NCBI GenBank assembly: GCA_031279495.1
Contig: JAITIJ010000001.1
Span: 1-15,946, forward strand
Reading direction: 5' to 3'
DNA from: Holosporales bacterium
Lineage (GTDB): Bacteria; Pseudomonadota; Alphaproteobacteria; UBA3830; JAIRMZ01
Length of the DNA stretch: 15,946 bases
How positions within the stretch are numbered: position 1 is the first letter of the stretch; each line of letters opens with the position of its first letter. Below, piece after piece: positions 1 to 8,302 of this stretch. A program made the position numbers and the translations under genes. A model generated the notes under the pieces. The model did no database searches and was not told the DNA's origin. It saw only the letters and a program-made list of their open reading frames with translations.

Positions 1-1098
1 CCTGAAGTGCAAAATGTCTCCGTCTTGAACAACGTAATCTCTGCCCTCTAAACGTGCTTTTCCAGCGTTACGTGCGCCATTTTCTCCCTCATAAGCGGAG
101 AAGGCTTCGAAGCTAATAGTCTCTGCGCAAATAAACCCTTGTTCGAAGTCCGAATGAATCGTTCCTGCAGCTTCCGGAGCTTTAGTGCCTTGCCGAACGG
201 TCCAGGCTCGTGACTCTTTCGGTCCTGCTGTAAAAAACGTAATTAAATCGAGAAGGGCGTATCCTTCTCTTGTGATGCGATCCAATCCAGTTTCTTGAAG
301 CCCCATCGTTTGAATGTATGCGTGTCGCTCTTTCTCGTCTTGCAAGAGTGCGATTTCCGCTTCTATAGCGGCAGAAACGAAGACAACATGCGATTGTTCT
401 CCTTTATCCAGCGCTCGCTGCTGAATAGCGTGTGTCCATGCATTGCCGGAAGAAACAACGTTTTCTTCAACATTACAGACGTACAGAACGGGCTTATGCG
501 TGAGAAGTTGCAAGCTTTTTGCTGCAAGCGCTTCTTCCTCAGATTGTGTGACGAAAGCTCGTGCCGGTTTTCCTTCTTCCAGAAGGGACTTTAAAGTCTG
601 AATCACTGTGTACATGCGCTCTGCTGCCGGGTCGCCTCCGCGTATCTTCTTGGACAGGGTCGCTTCGCGTCGCTCAAGGCTTTCAAGATCAGCAAGCATC
701 AGTTCTGTGTCAACGATCTCAGCATCTCGTAGGGGATCTATTCCTCCCTCTACATGTGCGATATCGATATCCTCGAAACAGCGTAAGACATGAACAATGG
801 CGTCCACCGCGCGAATGTGTCCTAGGAATTGGTTCCCGAGGCCTTCTCCTTGGCTGGCCCCGCGCACAAGACCCGCTATATCAACGATCTCGAGAAACGT
901 GGGGATCTTCTTTAGAGAGTGCGCCAAATCAACCAAGCGATCGAGCCGAGTATCAGGTACAGCAATGCGTCCCACATTCGGCTCTATTGTGCAGAAAGGA
1001 TAGTTCATGGCCTGTGCTGAGGCCGTGCGTGTTAAAGCATTAAAAAGCGTGGATTTCCCTACGTTAGGTAGTCCAACAATACCGCAATTCAGTCCCAC
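1..1098 (-). CDS. ychF: Redox-regulated ATPase YchF (Obg-like), 3' end cut by window edge
   Basis: Translating the minus strand from a GTG at 1098 gives 366 residues with no stop. The product is the universally conserved YchF/OLA1 P-loop protein, which binds ATP in preference to GTP and associates with ribosomes. The P-loop GLPNVGKST lies at residues 9-17, DIAGL of the Walker B/G3 region at 73-77, and the NKxD position is degenerate (NVEE), as expected for YchF. The C-terminal TGS-like domain runs to the edge, with QDGDILHFR as the last residues. Family members usually end about three residues later, so nearly the whole gene is present. GTG is chosen because the resulting N-terminus, MGLNCGIVGLPN, matches the family; the overlapping ATG two bases upstream is out of frame and stops after three codons. 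A 92-base spacer separates it from the transporter upstream. The usual partner gene pth is not in view. Confidence 0.97.
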   Translation of the reverse strand, partial: MGLNCGIVGLPNVGKSTLFNALTRTASAQAMNYPFCTIEPNVGRIAVPDTRLDRLVDLAHSLKKIPTFLEIVDIAGLVRGASQGEGLGNQFLGHIRAVDAIVHVLRCFEDIDIAHVEGGIDPLRDAEIVDTELMLADLESLERREATLSKKIRGGDPAAERMYTVIQTLKSLLEEGKPARAFVTQSEEEALAAKSLQLLTHKPVLYVCNVEENVVSSGNAWTHAIQQRALDKGEQSHVVFVSAAIEAEIALLQDEKERHAYIQTMGLQETGLDRITREGYALLDLITFFTAGPKESRAWTVRQGTKAPEAAGTIHSDFEQGFICAETISFEAFSAYEGENGARNAGKARLEGRDYVVQDGDILHFR

Positions 1099-1154
1099 AT
1101 CTTTATCTCTTAATCGCGCATGCAGTGTTTCATAGTCTTATAAAAGAGACAACG

Positions 1155-1174
1155 GGGCTAGATTGATCTAGCTA
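1155..1174. repeat. Short perfect inverted repeat between the transporter gene and ychF
   Basis: GCTAGAT at 1157-1163 and ATCTAGC at 1166-1172 are perfectly complementary around a 2-base centre; as RNA this would be a 6-bp stem with a TCAA tetraloop on the minus strand. No run of T follows on either strand, so it is not a standard intrinsic terminator. It could be a factor-binding site ahead of ychF or a processing hairpin after the transporter gene. The symmetry is visible directly; the role is unknown. Confidence 0.35.
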
Positions 1175-1190
1175 CGGCGTTTCTCTCTCT

Positions 1191-2435
1191 CTACGAAGAA
1201 GAACCGATGGTTCTAAGAAAGGTCTCTTTAATTTTCGGAAGTGTGCATAAGGCCAGGAGAAGGCAACAAGAGACAGCAAGAAAGCTTTGCCTATAATCTT
1301 CGATACTATATATAGGACAACCATTCTCGATTTGACCATCCCAAACCATCGTTATGATCTTGCCAAGTAAGGGCTGCAGGACAACACCACTCAACATACA
1401 CATCATATTAACGAATCCAGAGACAGAGCCACTTAGACTCCTAGGAACAGACTCTAAAGCAGCTGTAAAGGCGATAACTTTTCCGTTGATAAAAACACCA
1501 ACCAGAAAAAGAGCAACAACCATCATGCTCATAGGCAGGGGAGCGAAAGTTGCATAAGCAAAAGAGATAAATGTTCCTAAAAGCCCGATGTAAAGAAGCT
1601 TTTTCCTGCTTTGAAACTTGTCAGATAGGCGGGCCATAAAGGGAGCACCAGCAGCCATACCAATGTAAAGAATAGTGTTGATAAAAGATGCCTGTGAATT
1701 GTCAATACTGTAGAGTTTCTTAAGAAAAACTGTTCCCCACATATCTGCAAACGCGCTCACGGGAGCATAAAGCAGCATCGTATAAAGAGCCAGCAGCCAG
1801 CATTGCTTATTTAAAAGCACTCTCTTAAAAGGAATTTTCAGGTCTTCTGAGATCTCGCGCGTGCGATGCCTCCTATCTCGCACATTATGCCAAATGCCAT
1901 AGGATAAAATGCTCCCTAGCAGCGCATATACGCAGAAAACCTCTTGCCAAGAAAAGACTCCGATTAAACTCCCTAATACTTGTCCTATCAAAACAGGACC
2001 CCCAGCCCCCACAGTAGCCGTCAGGCCAGTCAACAACGCGGTACGATGCGCAGGGAACCAGTCAGTGGTGACTTTTAATGTCGCAACAAAAGCAAAAGCA
2101 GCGCCTACACCTGTTAAAATGCGCCCTATAGCGGCAAGAAAATAGTAAGGGGAAGATACAAAGAGAGCCATACCGATAGCACATAATAAAGTCGCTCCCG
2201 TCGCAAGACGACGCGTGCCGTACCGGTCTAGTAAATATCCTACAGGAATTTGCATAAACGTGTAGGAAAGGTAGTAATAGCTGATCAATGTTCCTACACC
2301 CGCTGCATCAAGAGAAAAGCGCTTCATAAGCTCTTCTGTTAAAAGACTCGGGACGGTCGTACGTGTCACATACTGGTAACAGTAAAAAAGAACAATCCAG
2401 CCCCACATCGCCCAGGGCAAAGCGCGACGTCTCAT
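1191..2435 (-). CDS. Major facilitator superfamily transporter, substrate unknown
   Basis: This 414-residue, strongly hydrophobic protein has the length and pattern of a 12-helix MFS permease of the inner membrane, moving a small solute with or against a proton or counter-ion. The MFS signature between helices 2 and 3 is clear as GYLLDRYGTRR at residues 66-76. A polar break (DRRHRTREISEDLK, near residues 187-200) marks the central loop between the two six-helix halves, and the second half repeats the loop as ARLSDKFQSRKK. The N-terminus is short and basic (MRRR) before the first helix. ATG at 2435 is preceded by a purine-rich AAAGGA about 12 bases upstream. The sequence resembles the general symporter families found in intracellular bacteria, but I cannot assign a substrate. 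It is followed by ychF in the same direction; upstream lies a long gene-free gap, so it probably has its own promoter. Confidence 0.87.
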   Translation of the reverse strand: MRRRALPWAMWGWIVLFYCYQYVTRTTVPSLLTEELMKRFSLDAAGVGTLISYYYLSYTFMQIPVGYLLDRYGTRRLATGATLLCAIGMALFVSSPYYFLAAIGRILTGVGAAFAFVATLKVTTDWFPAHRTALLTGLTATVGAGGPVLIGQVLGSLIGVFSWQEVFCVYALLGSILSYGIWHNVRDRRHRTREISEDLKIPFKRVLLNKQCWLLALYTMLLYAPVSAFADMWGTVFLKKLYSIDNSQASFINTILYIGMAAGAPFMARLSDKFQSRKKLLYIGLLGTFISFAYATFAPLPMSMMVVALFLVGVFINGKVIAFTAALESVPRSLSGSVSGFVNMMCMLSGVVLQPLLGKIITMVWDGQIENGCPIYSIEDYRQSFLAVSCCLLLALCTLPKIKETFLRTIGSSS

Positions 2436-3198
2436 TGCTAACCATTCCTTTGATCAACGCAAAGTCTAGAGGATCTCTTGGAGGGAAGAAAGAGTGTATT
2501 TGGAATATGCGGGGATTTTATTGTATGTAGAGCATTTCTTACAATTGACTTCGTTGAGTCCACTGCGAGTGGTTCTTGCGCATTCTAGATTTTTTCCGCC
2601 GGAAGGTGAATTCCGATCTCGCAACAAAGATGACATTTTTTTCTAGGAAATTGACCAAACCGCTCAATAAGGAAAAGATGCTGTGGTGGAGCCTTATTAT
2701 TGTAACTCTCTCGTTCTTATGAAAATATTCCTAGGTCACAACCTTTATTCGAGGTTTAGTTCCATAGCCTATTCTACTCACACTTCTGTAAGCCAAGTCA
2801 TGCAACCGGAACCCTCTTGCGCGAATGGATTGTTTCTTAGCGCACATAAAGTCCATTGGTTCAACTCCTCTGGCTCTATTGGCCCCACATAACGAGGCGT
2901 TCCCTATTATTAGGCGGCGCAGCAAGAAGTTAACATTAAATAGTTCTTCACTCTACCGTAAGGACGTCTTTCCTCTTGCGCATTCGATCTCAAACAATCC
3001 AATCTTTGATTTTTGTATCTGTCCGTCACAGCAAAGTCTAGTGATATAGGCAAATAGTAGGCAAATAGCCTTCTTTTATCTACTTCCAACCCTTCCAAAC
3101 ACCTTCTACTCTTTGCTTTAGATCCTTATTGCCTGGCGCTGCTTCACATAGACGCTATAATTTTCTGCCAATCCAGCAGTTAAGCAAGGAATATTGGT
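2436..3198. other. 763-base gap with no supportable gene
   Basis: All reading frames here are short (70 codons or fewer), overlap one another on both strands, lack convincing ribosome-binding sites and show no recognisable protein family. Small structures seen are a 5-bp inverted repeat at 2560-2572 (CCACT-gcg-AGTGG) and a short direct repeat GGCAAATAG near 3048-3067. A T-loop-like string (GGTTCAACTCC) near 2858 does not fold into a tRNA. The stretch could be decayed coding sequence or hold an unrecognised RNA. It separates the first transporter from comF. Confidence 0.6.
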
Positions 3199-3936
3199 TT
3201 ATTGGTACACACCACCCTTTAGAACGCGCGCGAAAGTAAGCGTGTATACGCGTGCGGCTCCCGCTTTTCTTAGGTTTTTTGCGCAAGAGGCAAGGGTGGC
3301 TCCTGTCGTCCACACGTCATCGACCAGAAGGATATTTTTCCCACTTAGTGCAGAATCCCCCTTTTTCGTCGTTGAAAAAGCATTTTTCATATTGTCGCGA
3401 CGCTCCTGAGCACTTCGTCCGCCCTGCGTAGGAGTTGCTCGATGGCGTTTCAAAAACAAAGGAGCATAAGGTAACTGTGCTCCACGTGCCAAGTAATAAG
3501 CCAAAAGTGCTGATTGATTATAACGACGACGCAGGAGGCGCCTCCAATGCAAAGGAACAGGAAGAACGTACGATATCTCTTCAAAATCCTTTATAAGATG
3601 CTGCATCAAAGAGGCCATCAAAGGGGCCAAATACGTTGCATCAGTGTGTTTTAGTTTTAGGACCAGAGTACGCGCACCATCTTGATACGCTGCAACAGAA
3701 CGCGACATATCAAACATAGGTGCTGCTTCTTGGCTGCATTCCTCACAATATTCCCTACCTTGCAAGTCGTAGGCAAAAGGCAATCCACATCGACGACACC
3801 AAGGGGAATGGAAAAAAGACAACTCTTTCCAGCACGCAGCGCACAACATGTTTTCCCCTGCAATAGGTTCTCGACAGCACCCACAAAGTGGAGGCAGAAG
3901 AGCGTTTGTGATTGTTCTTAGAGCACGTAGCGCCAT
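3199..3936 (-). CDS. comF: ComF family phosphoribosyltransferase-like protein
   Basis: This 245-residue protein has the full ComF layout. The N-terminal double zinc ribbon shows four cysteine knuckles (Cys18/20/21, Cys32/35, Cys47/50 and Cys64/67). A type I phosphoribosyltransferase-like domain follows, with the conserved block VPLHWRRLLRRRYNQS near residues 128-142 and the PRPP-binding loop ILLVDDVWTTGAT at 202-214. In naturally competent bacteria ComF helps move single-stranded DNA across or inside the inner membrane, but it is also retained in many bacteria with no known competence, where its job is unsettled. Length is normal and no key residue is missing. It is transcribed away from the mechanosensitive channel gene, with 87 bases between the two start codons, so both promoters must lie in that space. 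No other competence gene is in the window. Confidence 0.92.
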   Translation of the reverse strand: MALRALRTITNALLPPLCGCCREPIAGENMLCAACWKELSFFHSPWCRRCGLPFAYDLQGREYCEECSQEAAPMFDMSRSVAAYQDGARTLVLKLKHTDATYLAPLMASLMQHLIKDFEEISYVLPVPLHWRRLLRRRYNQSALLAYYLARGAQLPYAPLFLKRHRATPTQGGRSAQERRDNMKNAFSTTKKGDSALSGKNILLVDDVWTTGATLASCAKNLRKAGAARVYTLTFARVLKGGVYQ

Positions 3937-4008
3937 CGTCGATATTTAAGGTTTCTTCATCATTTGTTCGCACAATCGCAATTAAGGGCAAATGCAAGTT
4001 CTTTTTGC

Positions 4009-4016
4009 AAGAGGAG
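4009..4016 (+). promoter_or_regulatory. Ribosome-binding site that fixes the start of the MscS-family gene
   Basis: AAGAGGAG is located 7 bases before ATG at 4024. The alternative TTG start at 3964 has no such sequence, so translation most likely begins at 4024. Confidence 0.75.
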
Positions 4017-4023
4017 TCTGAAC

Positions 4024-5934
4024 ATGGTCCAACTCAAGTCATGGCTAAGAAGCGCCCGCCTTTTAAAAGATAGTATTGCTTTTCTTGCGATATTTATAGG
4101 GCAATTGGCTCTAGCAGAACCCTATTCTACGAAACAGGTCGACGATGGCTATGTTATATATTTTGCTTGCATACTTCTGACCCCGATAGCTATATTTATT
4201 GCCTTTCTGATCCTTCAATTTTGGAGCTCATTGATCTTAGAACGCGCTTTATCTTGCTATACGGAACATTTTTCGAAAGAAGAGCGCGTATTCGCCGCTC
4301 TTGGTGGTTTATGCCGAGCGATTCTTCCGCTAGCAATGACGACAGCAATTGGATTTTACTGCATTCCTTTTCTTGCAAATAAGGACTTTAACACGATACT
4401 TGCTGGCACGCTATCCAGCATGCTGTTTTTACAGCTTCTTGTTATGGCGGTGCTTTCCCCATACATTCCACGTGCGCGTTTGTTTCAAGCTGACGAGATT
4501 TACGTGCGTTCCGTATGGCGTTTTTTTCGAGCAACGTTGTGGATATTTGGCACCGGTATCATCACAACAAGTGGAGCCGAGATCCTATTGGATCTTCCAA
4601 AAGAACAGGTAATCCTGATCAAACATAGCTTTGCTGCGCTTATTATCTCCTATCTTCTTTTGTCTGTTTTCCGCGCGCGCATGGCTATTAAAAACATTCT
4701 CGACAGTACCTATAAGGATAATGGTGTTTGGATAAGCATTTTCTGCGCAATAAACAAACGGTGGGGGATTCTTTTTGGATGCGGCAGCCTCTTTTTGTTG
4801 GGCGCAGAGTTCTGTGTACTAGATGGCATCTCCTACGCTCATTGGATAAAACCTATGGCCTATGGCCTTATTGGCTTAGCTGGGACACAGATTGTTGTTG
4901 CATGTGCTCTGCAGTTACTTTCTAAGATCCGATGTAAATTAGAAGAAAAACATACACAAAACGACATTTTTCTTCAGCGTGTAAAAAAGAATATTTCACA
5001 TATTGAATCCTTGACTATTGCAACGCTTTATACAGTATTGATACTCATTCTCTGCCATTTCTACGGCCTGTCTATTATTGAGGCAACAAAGACTCCATGG
5101 GGGCATTTTTTCTTGATCAGTTGCATAGGGAATGTTTTCCTTGTCTGTTTAGGAATCGTCTTGTACCAGGCCTTAACGCTTCTTGTAGATTACAAAATCG
5201 CTTTGGTTCAGACACAAAACATCGAAAAAGAGAAACGCTTACGAACATTTCTGCCCCTTTTGCGAAGCGTGATTCATGTCGCTATCTTTTTTCTCATTAT
5301 AGCAGGTATAATTGAAAATCTTGGTTTTAGCATCACCCCTCTTGTTGCTGGGTTTAGCGTTTTAAGCTTGGCCATCAGTTTTGGAGCACAAGAAGTCACG
5401 AAATCTTTTATCCAAGGCACAATCGTCTTAATCGAAGACGATATGGATACAGGAGACTACGTTACGATCAACGGCATTAGTGGATTCGTTGAACGGATGT
5501 CTATCCGTGCCGTATATGTGCGTGAAATCAGTGGCACGCTGCACATTATTCCTTACTCTGTGGTCAATGCCTTTTGCAACCTATCACGAGATTATACGCT
5601 CCAGATTTATGAACTGACCGTTGATCCACACGAACATGTTTCTCGTGTTATTCAAGCCCTTGAAGAAGTAGGGCAAGAAATGCTTGCAGAAGAAGTCTAT
5701 CAGAAGCAAATTATTGAGCCTGTTCAAGTCTTTGGTGTCACACCATTCGACAGAAAAGGTGTCACTGTTCTTTGGGCTATTAAAACACATCCCGATCCCT
5801 TGAAACTTGTCGGATTCGAATTTTATAAACGTCTAAAACAAAAATTTGATGTAATGGGCATCAATGTTCCCGCTGAACTCTATAAGATCTATACGGCTGA
5901 AGATCAGTTGTTTGCATCACAGCGACGAGCATAA
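4024..5934 (+). CDS. Large MscS-family mechanosensitive ion channel
   Basis: This 636-residue membrane protein belongs to the small-conductance mechanosensitive channel superfamily, which opens under membrane tension to release solutes during osmotic downshock. The N-terminus looks like a signal peptide (hydrophobic stretch ending ALA-E near residue 31). About eleven hydrophobic segments follow. The pore-lining helix is at about residues 440-465 (LVAGFSVLSLAISFGAQ), then the beta-domain (IVLIEDDMDTGDYVTI, GISGFVERMSIR) and a cytoplasmic alpha/beta region to about residue 615. This is the large, many-helix architecture (as in YbiO/YjeP/MscK relatives) rather than the three-helix MscS. An upstream in-frame TTG at 3964 exists, but ATG at 4024 is preferred because AAGAGGAG sits 7 bases ahead of it. 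The last 31 bases overlap the convergent glycosylase gene. No chaperone or regulator is adjacent. Confidence 0.93.
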   Translation: MVQLKSWLRSARLLKDSIAFLAIFIGQLALAEPYSTKQVDDGYVIYFACILLTPIAIFIAFLILQFWSSLILERALSCYTEHFSKEERVFAALGGLCRAILPLAMTTAIGFYCIPFLANKDFNTILAGTLSSMLFLQLLVMAVLSPYIPRARLFQADEIYVRSVWRFFRATLWIFGTGIITTSGAEILLDLPKEQVILIKHSFAALIISYLLLSVFRARMAIKNILDSTYKDNGVWISIFCAINKRWGILFGCGSLFLLGAEFCVLDGISYAHWIKPMAYGLIGLAGTQIVVACALQLLSKIRCKLEEKHTQNDIFLQRVKKNISHIESLTIATLYTVLILILCHFYGLSIIEATKTPWGHFFLISCIGNVFLVCLGIVLYQALTLLVDYKIALVQTQNIEKEKRLRTFLPLLRSVIHVAIFFLIIAGIIENLGFSITPLVAGFSVLSLAISFGAQEVTKSFIQGTIVLIEDDMDTGDYVTINGISGFVERMSIRAVYVREISGTLHIIPYSVVNAFCNLSRDYTLQIYELTVDPHEHVSRVIQALEEVGQEMLAEEVYQKQIIEPVQVFGVTPFDRKGVTVLWAIKTHPDPLKLVGFEFYKRLKQKFDVMGINVPAELYKIYTAEDQLFASQRRA

Positions 5935-6440
5935 GCCGAACAAGATTTGCTGTGCACTATTGCTTGAGCAACGCATTGCCAAGAAGAGACTAATTCTTCA
6001 AATTTGTAGCGTGCATTGGCTGCGCTTGTTGATGGAAGTTTTGTCGTTTTCTGTTGCACTTTTATATCATAATATTTATTCAGCATCTGAAATGTTTTAT
6101 TGCCGTTGGCAAAAATATGCGTAATGTTTGTGCACGCTAGGAGAGACGATAAATCTACTGGAACCGGATTCTGTATGGCATGATCTCTAGAACCTTTAAT
6201 GTCGCAGCTTCTTAGCACATCCCAGAGAGCGATTCTATTCTTAAGCAGCAAGCGTTTTTTCCCTTCGATCGTATGAGGTTGCAAGGCGCGTGTAACACAA
6301 GCAAGGATTTTCCAGAACCTGTTTTGAGGATGTCCGTAATAAAAGCCGTATTCTCGTGACTTTATTGATGGAAACGTCCCCAATATTAGTATCGAAGAGT
6401 TCTTGTCGAAAACAGGTTCAAAGGGATGCTCTAAGGACAC
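5904..6440 (-). CDS. Hypoxanthine-DNA glycosylase (uracil-DNA glycosylase superfamily, family 6)
   Basis: This 178-residue protein matches the DNA-deoxyinosine glycosylase group, which removes hypoxanthine formed by deamination of adenine in DNA. The N-terminal motif ILILGTFPSIKSRE (residues 17-30) and the block GFYYGHPQNRFW (32-43) are diagnostic; Asn40 corresponds to the asparagine reported as essential in the archaeal family 6 enzyme. A late motif LPSTSAANARY (near 134-144) matches the LPSTSPANA segment of the family. The start is GTG at 6440, three bases after the dapD stop, so the two genes are almost certainly cotranscribed. The last 17 or so residues (VHSKSCSAY and onward) extend past the conserved fold and are encoded opposite the 3' end of the channel gene. 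Other superfamily members (mismatch-specific Mug/TDG) carry different motifs, so I favour the family 6 assignment. Confidence 0.87.
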   Translation of the reverse strand: MSLEHPFEPVFDKNSSILILGTFPSIKSREYGFYYGHPQNRFWKILACVTRALQPHTIEGKKRLLLKNRIALWDVLRSCDIKGSRDHAIQNPVPVDLSSLLACTNITHIFANGNKTFQMLNKYYDIKVQQKTTKLPSTSAANARYKFEELVSSWQCVAQAIVHSKSCSAYARRCDANN

Positions 6441-6443
6441 TCT

Positions 6444-7256
6444 TTAGTTATCTATCCTTAAAAGGGTATTGATACTTGTTTTTGCGCGTGTCTTAGCATC
6501 AACTGTTTTGACAATAAGAGCGCAAGAAACATAGGTGCCCGGCGCTGTCTCATAAGATCCCGGAACAACTACAGCGTATGGTGGTACGATGCCATAAGAG
6601 TACTTCCCCGTTGACCGATCAATGATGCGCGTAGAGGCATTAAGAATCACACCAGCGGCAACAACAGCACCTTCACACACGCGAACGCCTTCAAAGATAC
6701 CGACTCGTCCTCCAATAAAACAGTGATCTTCTATGATCACAGGAAGACTTTGAATGGGTTCTAAGACACCACCAAGAGCTGCTCCTTCTGAGATATGGCA
6801 CTGTTTTCCGACTTGAGCGCACGAGCCAATCGTAGCCCAGGAATCAATCAATGTTCCTGTGTCGATAAATGCTCCCATATTGATAAAACTTGGCATAACG
6901 ACAACAGAAGGAGCGATATATGCCCCATATCGCACAATCGCTCCTGGACATATTCGGAATCCTGCAGTGTGGAAATGCTCTTCTGTCCATCCGGTTGTTT
7001 TTAAAGGAACCTTGTCCCAACATGGAGCACTCCCTTCTCGGAAAATTTGCGCCGATTGCGCCGCAATGTACAGAAGGACGGCCTTTTTGAGGAACTCTGT
7101 GACGTGCCATCCCATATCTGTCTTTATAGCAATGCGTGTCTGACCCGTGTCGAGGTTGTGTAGGCTTTTTTCAAGGGAAGGGCGCAGATCCTCCCATTCT
7201 CGAGATGATAACTCTGCACGCTTCTCCCATGCTGAGCAAATTTTTGCGGCAAGCAC
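6444..7256 (-). CDS. dapD: 2,3,4,5-tetrahydropyridine-2,6-dicarboxylate N-succinyltransferase
   Basis: This enzyme transfers a succinyl group from succinyl-CoA to tetrahydrodipicolinate in the succinylase branch of diaminopimelate/lysine synthesis. The N-terminal helical domain carries WHVTEFLKKAVLL. The left-handed beta-helix shows hexapeptide repeats with MGAFIDTGTLIDSWATIGSCAQVG and GGVLEPIQ, and the C-terminus VDAKTRAKTSINTLLR is typical. The catalytic Asp of E. coli Asp141 is present in IDSW, but the position of E. coli Glu189 is Gly (FIGGRVGIFEG against FIGARSEVVEG). GTG at 7256 gives 270 residues, in register with the family start, with GGAG 9 bases upstream. An in-frame TTG at 7304 would give 286 residues but has no ribosome-binding site, and no ATG is available. 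The glycosylase gene follows after three bases; no other dap gene is nearby. Confidence 0.93.
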   Translation of the reverse strand: MLAAKICSAWEKRAELSSREWEDLRPSLEKSLHNLDTGQTRIAIKTDMGWHVTEFLKKAVLLYIAAQSAQIFREGSAPCWDKVPLKTTGWTEEHFHTAGFRICPGAIVRYGAYIAPSVVVMPSFINMGAFIDTGTLIDSWATIGSCAQVGKQCHISEGAALGGVLEPIQSLPVIIEDHCFIGGRVGIFEGVRVCEGAVVAAGVILNASTRIIDRSTGKYSYGIVPPYAVVVPGSYETAPGTYVSCALIVKTVDAKTRAKTSINTLLRIDN

Positions 7257-7571
7257 GATGTTTTTCTCCGTTAAAGGCTCTTCTATAGTAAGACATTCTC
7301 GCAAGAACGATAAGATATGGCTGGTAGGGTCGATTTATAGGGACGAGGTCTATGTGATCTATTGAATGCTGCACAGCAGATGTTTCCAAGAAGAAGAAGA
7401 AACCTATTGCAGTGGCCGCATTTTGCTTTAGGTCAGTGCTTATTGCATTTTTATGCTATTGAGGAGGTGTTTTTAGAAGAAGTCTTTACCCATCTCATCC
7501 TATCCTCTTCCACAGAAAGGCTACCAAAGTCTTCCCACAGACATCCTTTCTTCCTTCATTCGTTCTTCCGC
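7257..7571. other. Gene-free spacer upstream of dapD
   Basis: This stretch lies between the dapD start and the terminator of the ABC operon. A plus-strand frame of 89 codons (7362-7631) crosses it, but it runs into the 3' end of the ATPase gene and lacks family resemblance, so I do not call it. The promoter for dapD and the glycosylase should be in this interval on the minus strand. I see no clear -35/-10 pair, only a TATAAA near 7336. Confidence 0.5.
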
Positions 7572-7591
7572 AAAAAATCTGCTAAAAGCAG
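7572..7591 (-). terminator. Intrinsic terminator of the TrpR-like/ABC transporter operon
   Basis: On the minus strand, 15 bases past the ATPase stop codon, CTGCT-TTT-AGCAG forms a 5-bp stem and is followed by A and a run of six T. A second overlapping inverted repeat (CAGCG/CGCTG, 7589-7604) lies just ahead and could extend or compete with the hairpin. Position, orientation and T-run fit the end of the four-gene operon. Confidence 0.62.
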
Positions 7592-7606
7592 CGCGACGAC
7601 GCTGTC

Positions 7607-8302
7607 TTACGGATTTACAGAAGCCTTATGAATTTTGCCACTCAAAGTAAGTTGACCGTTTCTTAGCGTCATAACTTTATCCCCTAAACGTTCAATATGG
7701 TTCGTGTCGTGTGTGATCATGAGGCACGTTTTCTTTTCTTGAATGATAGTTTCTTCTATAAAGCGTAAAAGGGTCTCCGCTGTTTGACGATCGAGAGCTG
7801 CTGTTATTTCATCCAGCAACAGGATCTTTGCGTCTGAAAGGGTTGCCATAATCACGCTCAGAGCTTGTCGTTGACCCCCTGACAAATCTTTGACATAATC
7901 GTCAAGACGATTTTCTAAGTTCATATTCAATATCTGCAGTTTCTCCTTATACATGGCGTCACGCTTACGAGCATTACTGACAGAAAACGTGCGTGGTGTC
8001 CCGCGCTTATAGGCTATGTTCAGATTCTCACGAAGCGTCATATTGCCAATTGTTCCTATTTTAGGATCTTGAAAAACGTTTGCAATAACCGATGCACGCG
8101 CATGTTGTGATGCGTCTGTGACATCCTGACCTGCAATCAGAATTTTGCCTTTTCTGGGCTTTATAGAGCCGGAAATTGTGTTAAAAAGTGTGGTTTTTCC
8201 CGCACCATTGTCGCCAACAATAAGCACGAATTCGTCTTTATTCACCTTCAAATTGATGCTTTTTAAAACTATCCCAGCGGTGATGTCTATCAATTGCAGC
8301 AT
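7607..8302 (-). CDS. ABC transporter ATP-binding protein (COG1101 type, tryptophan/aromatic uptake)
   Basis: This 231-residue nucleotide-binding subunit powers the importer encoded by the two genes upstream. All motifs are intact: Walker A GDNGAGKTT at residues 30-38, Q-loop Gln78, signature LSGGQ at 140-144, Walker B ILLLDE at 160-165 with the D-loop ALD, and switch His198 in MITHD. The ATG at 8302 lies 13 bases inside the permease gene, indicating translational coupling. A COG2984 binding protein, COG4120 permease and COG1101 ATPase is the arrangement of the TrpXYZ-like importers of Gram-positive bacteria and of many Proteobacteria. The intrinsic terminator directly downstream makes this the last gene of the operon. 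The substrate is inferred from the regulator, not from this sequence. Confidence 0.95.
   Translation of the reverse strand: MLQLIDITAGIVLKSINLKVNKDEFVLIVGDNGAGKTTLFNTISGSIKPRKGKILIAGQDVTDASQHARASVIANVFQDPKIGTIGNMTLRENLNIAYKRGTPRTFSVSNARKRDAMYKEKLQILNMNLENRLDDYVKDLSGGQRQALSVIMATLSDAKILLLDEITAALDRQTAETLLRFIEETIIQEKKTCLMITHDTNHIERLGDKVMTLRNGQLTLSGKIHKASVNP

Noticed and set aside
295..1043. Several plus-strand frames (up to 160 codons) opposite ychF
   Set aside because: They are shadows of the clearly conserved ychF gene on the minus strand.
2850..2895. Possible tRNA 3' half (GGTTCAACTCC and GGCCCCA)
   Set aside because: The T-stem pairs at only three of five positions, no matching acceptor strand lies about 60 bases upstream, and no D-arm or anticodon arm can be drawn.
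7362..7631. 89-codon plus-strand frame before the ABC operon terminator
   Set aside because: It has no family resemblance, overlaps the ATPase 3' end and the terminator, and has low-complexity composition.
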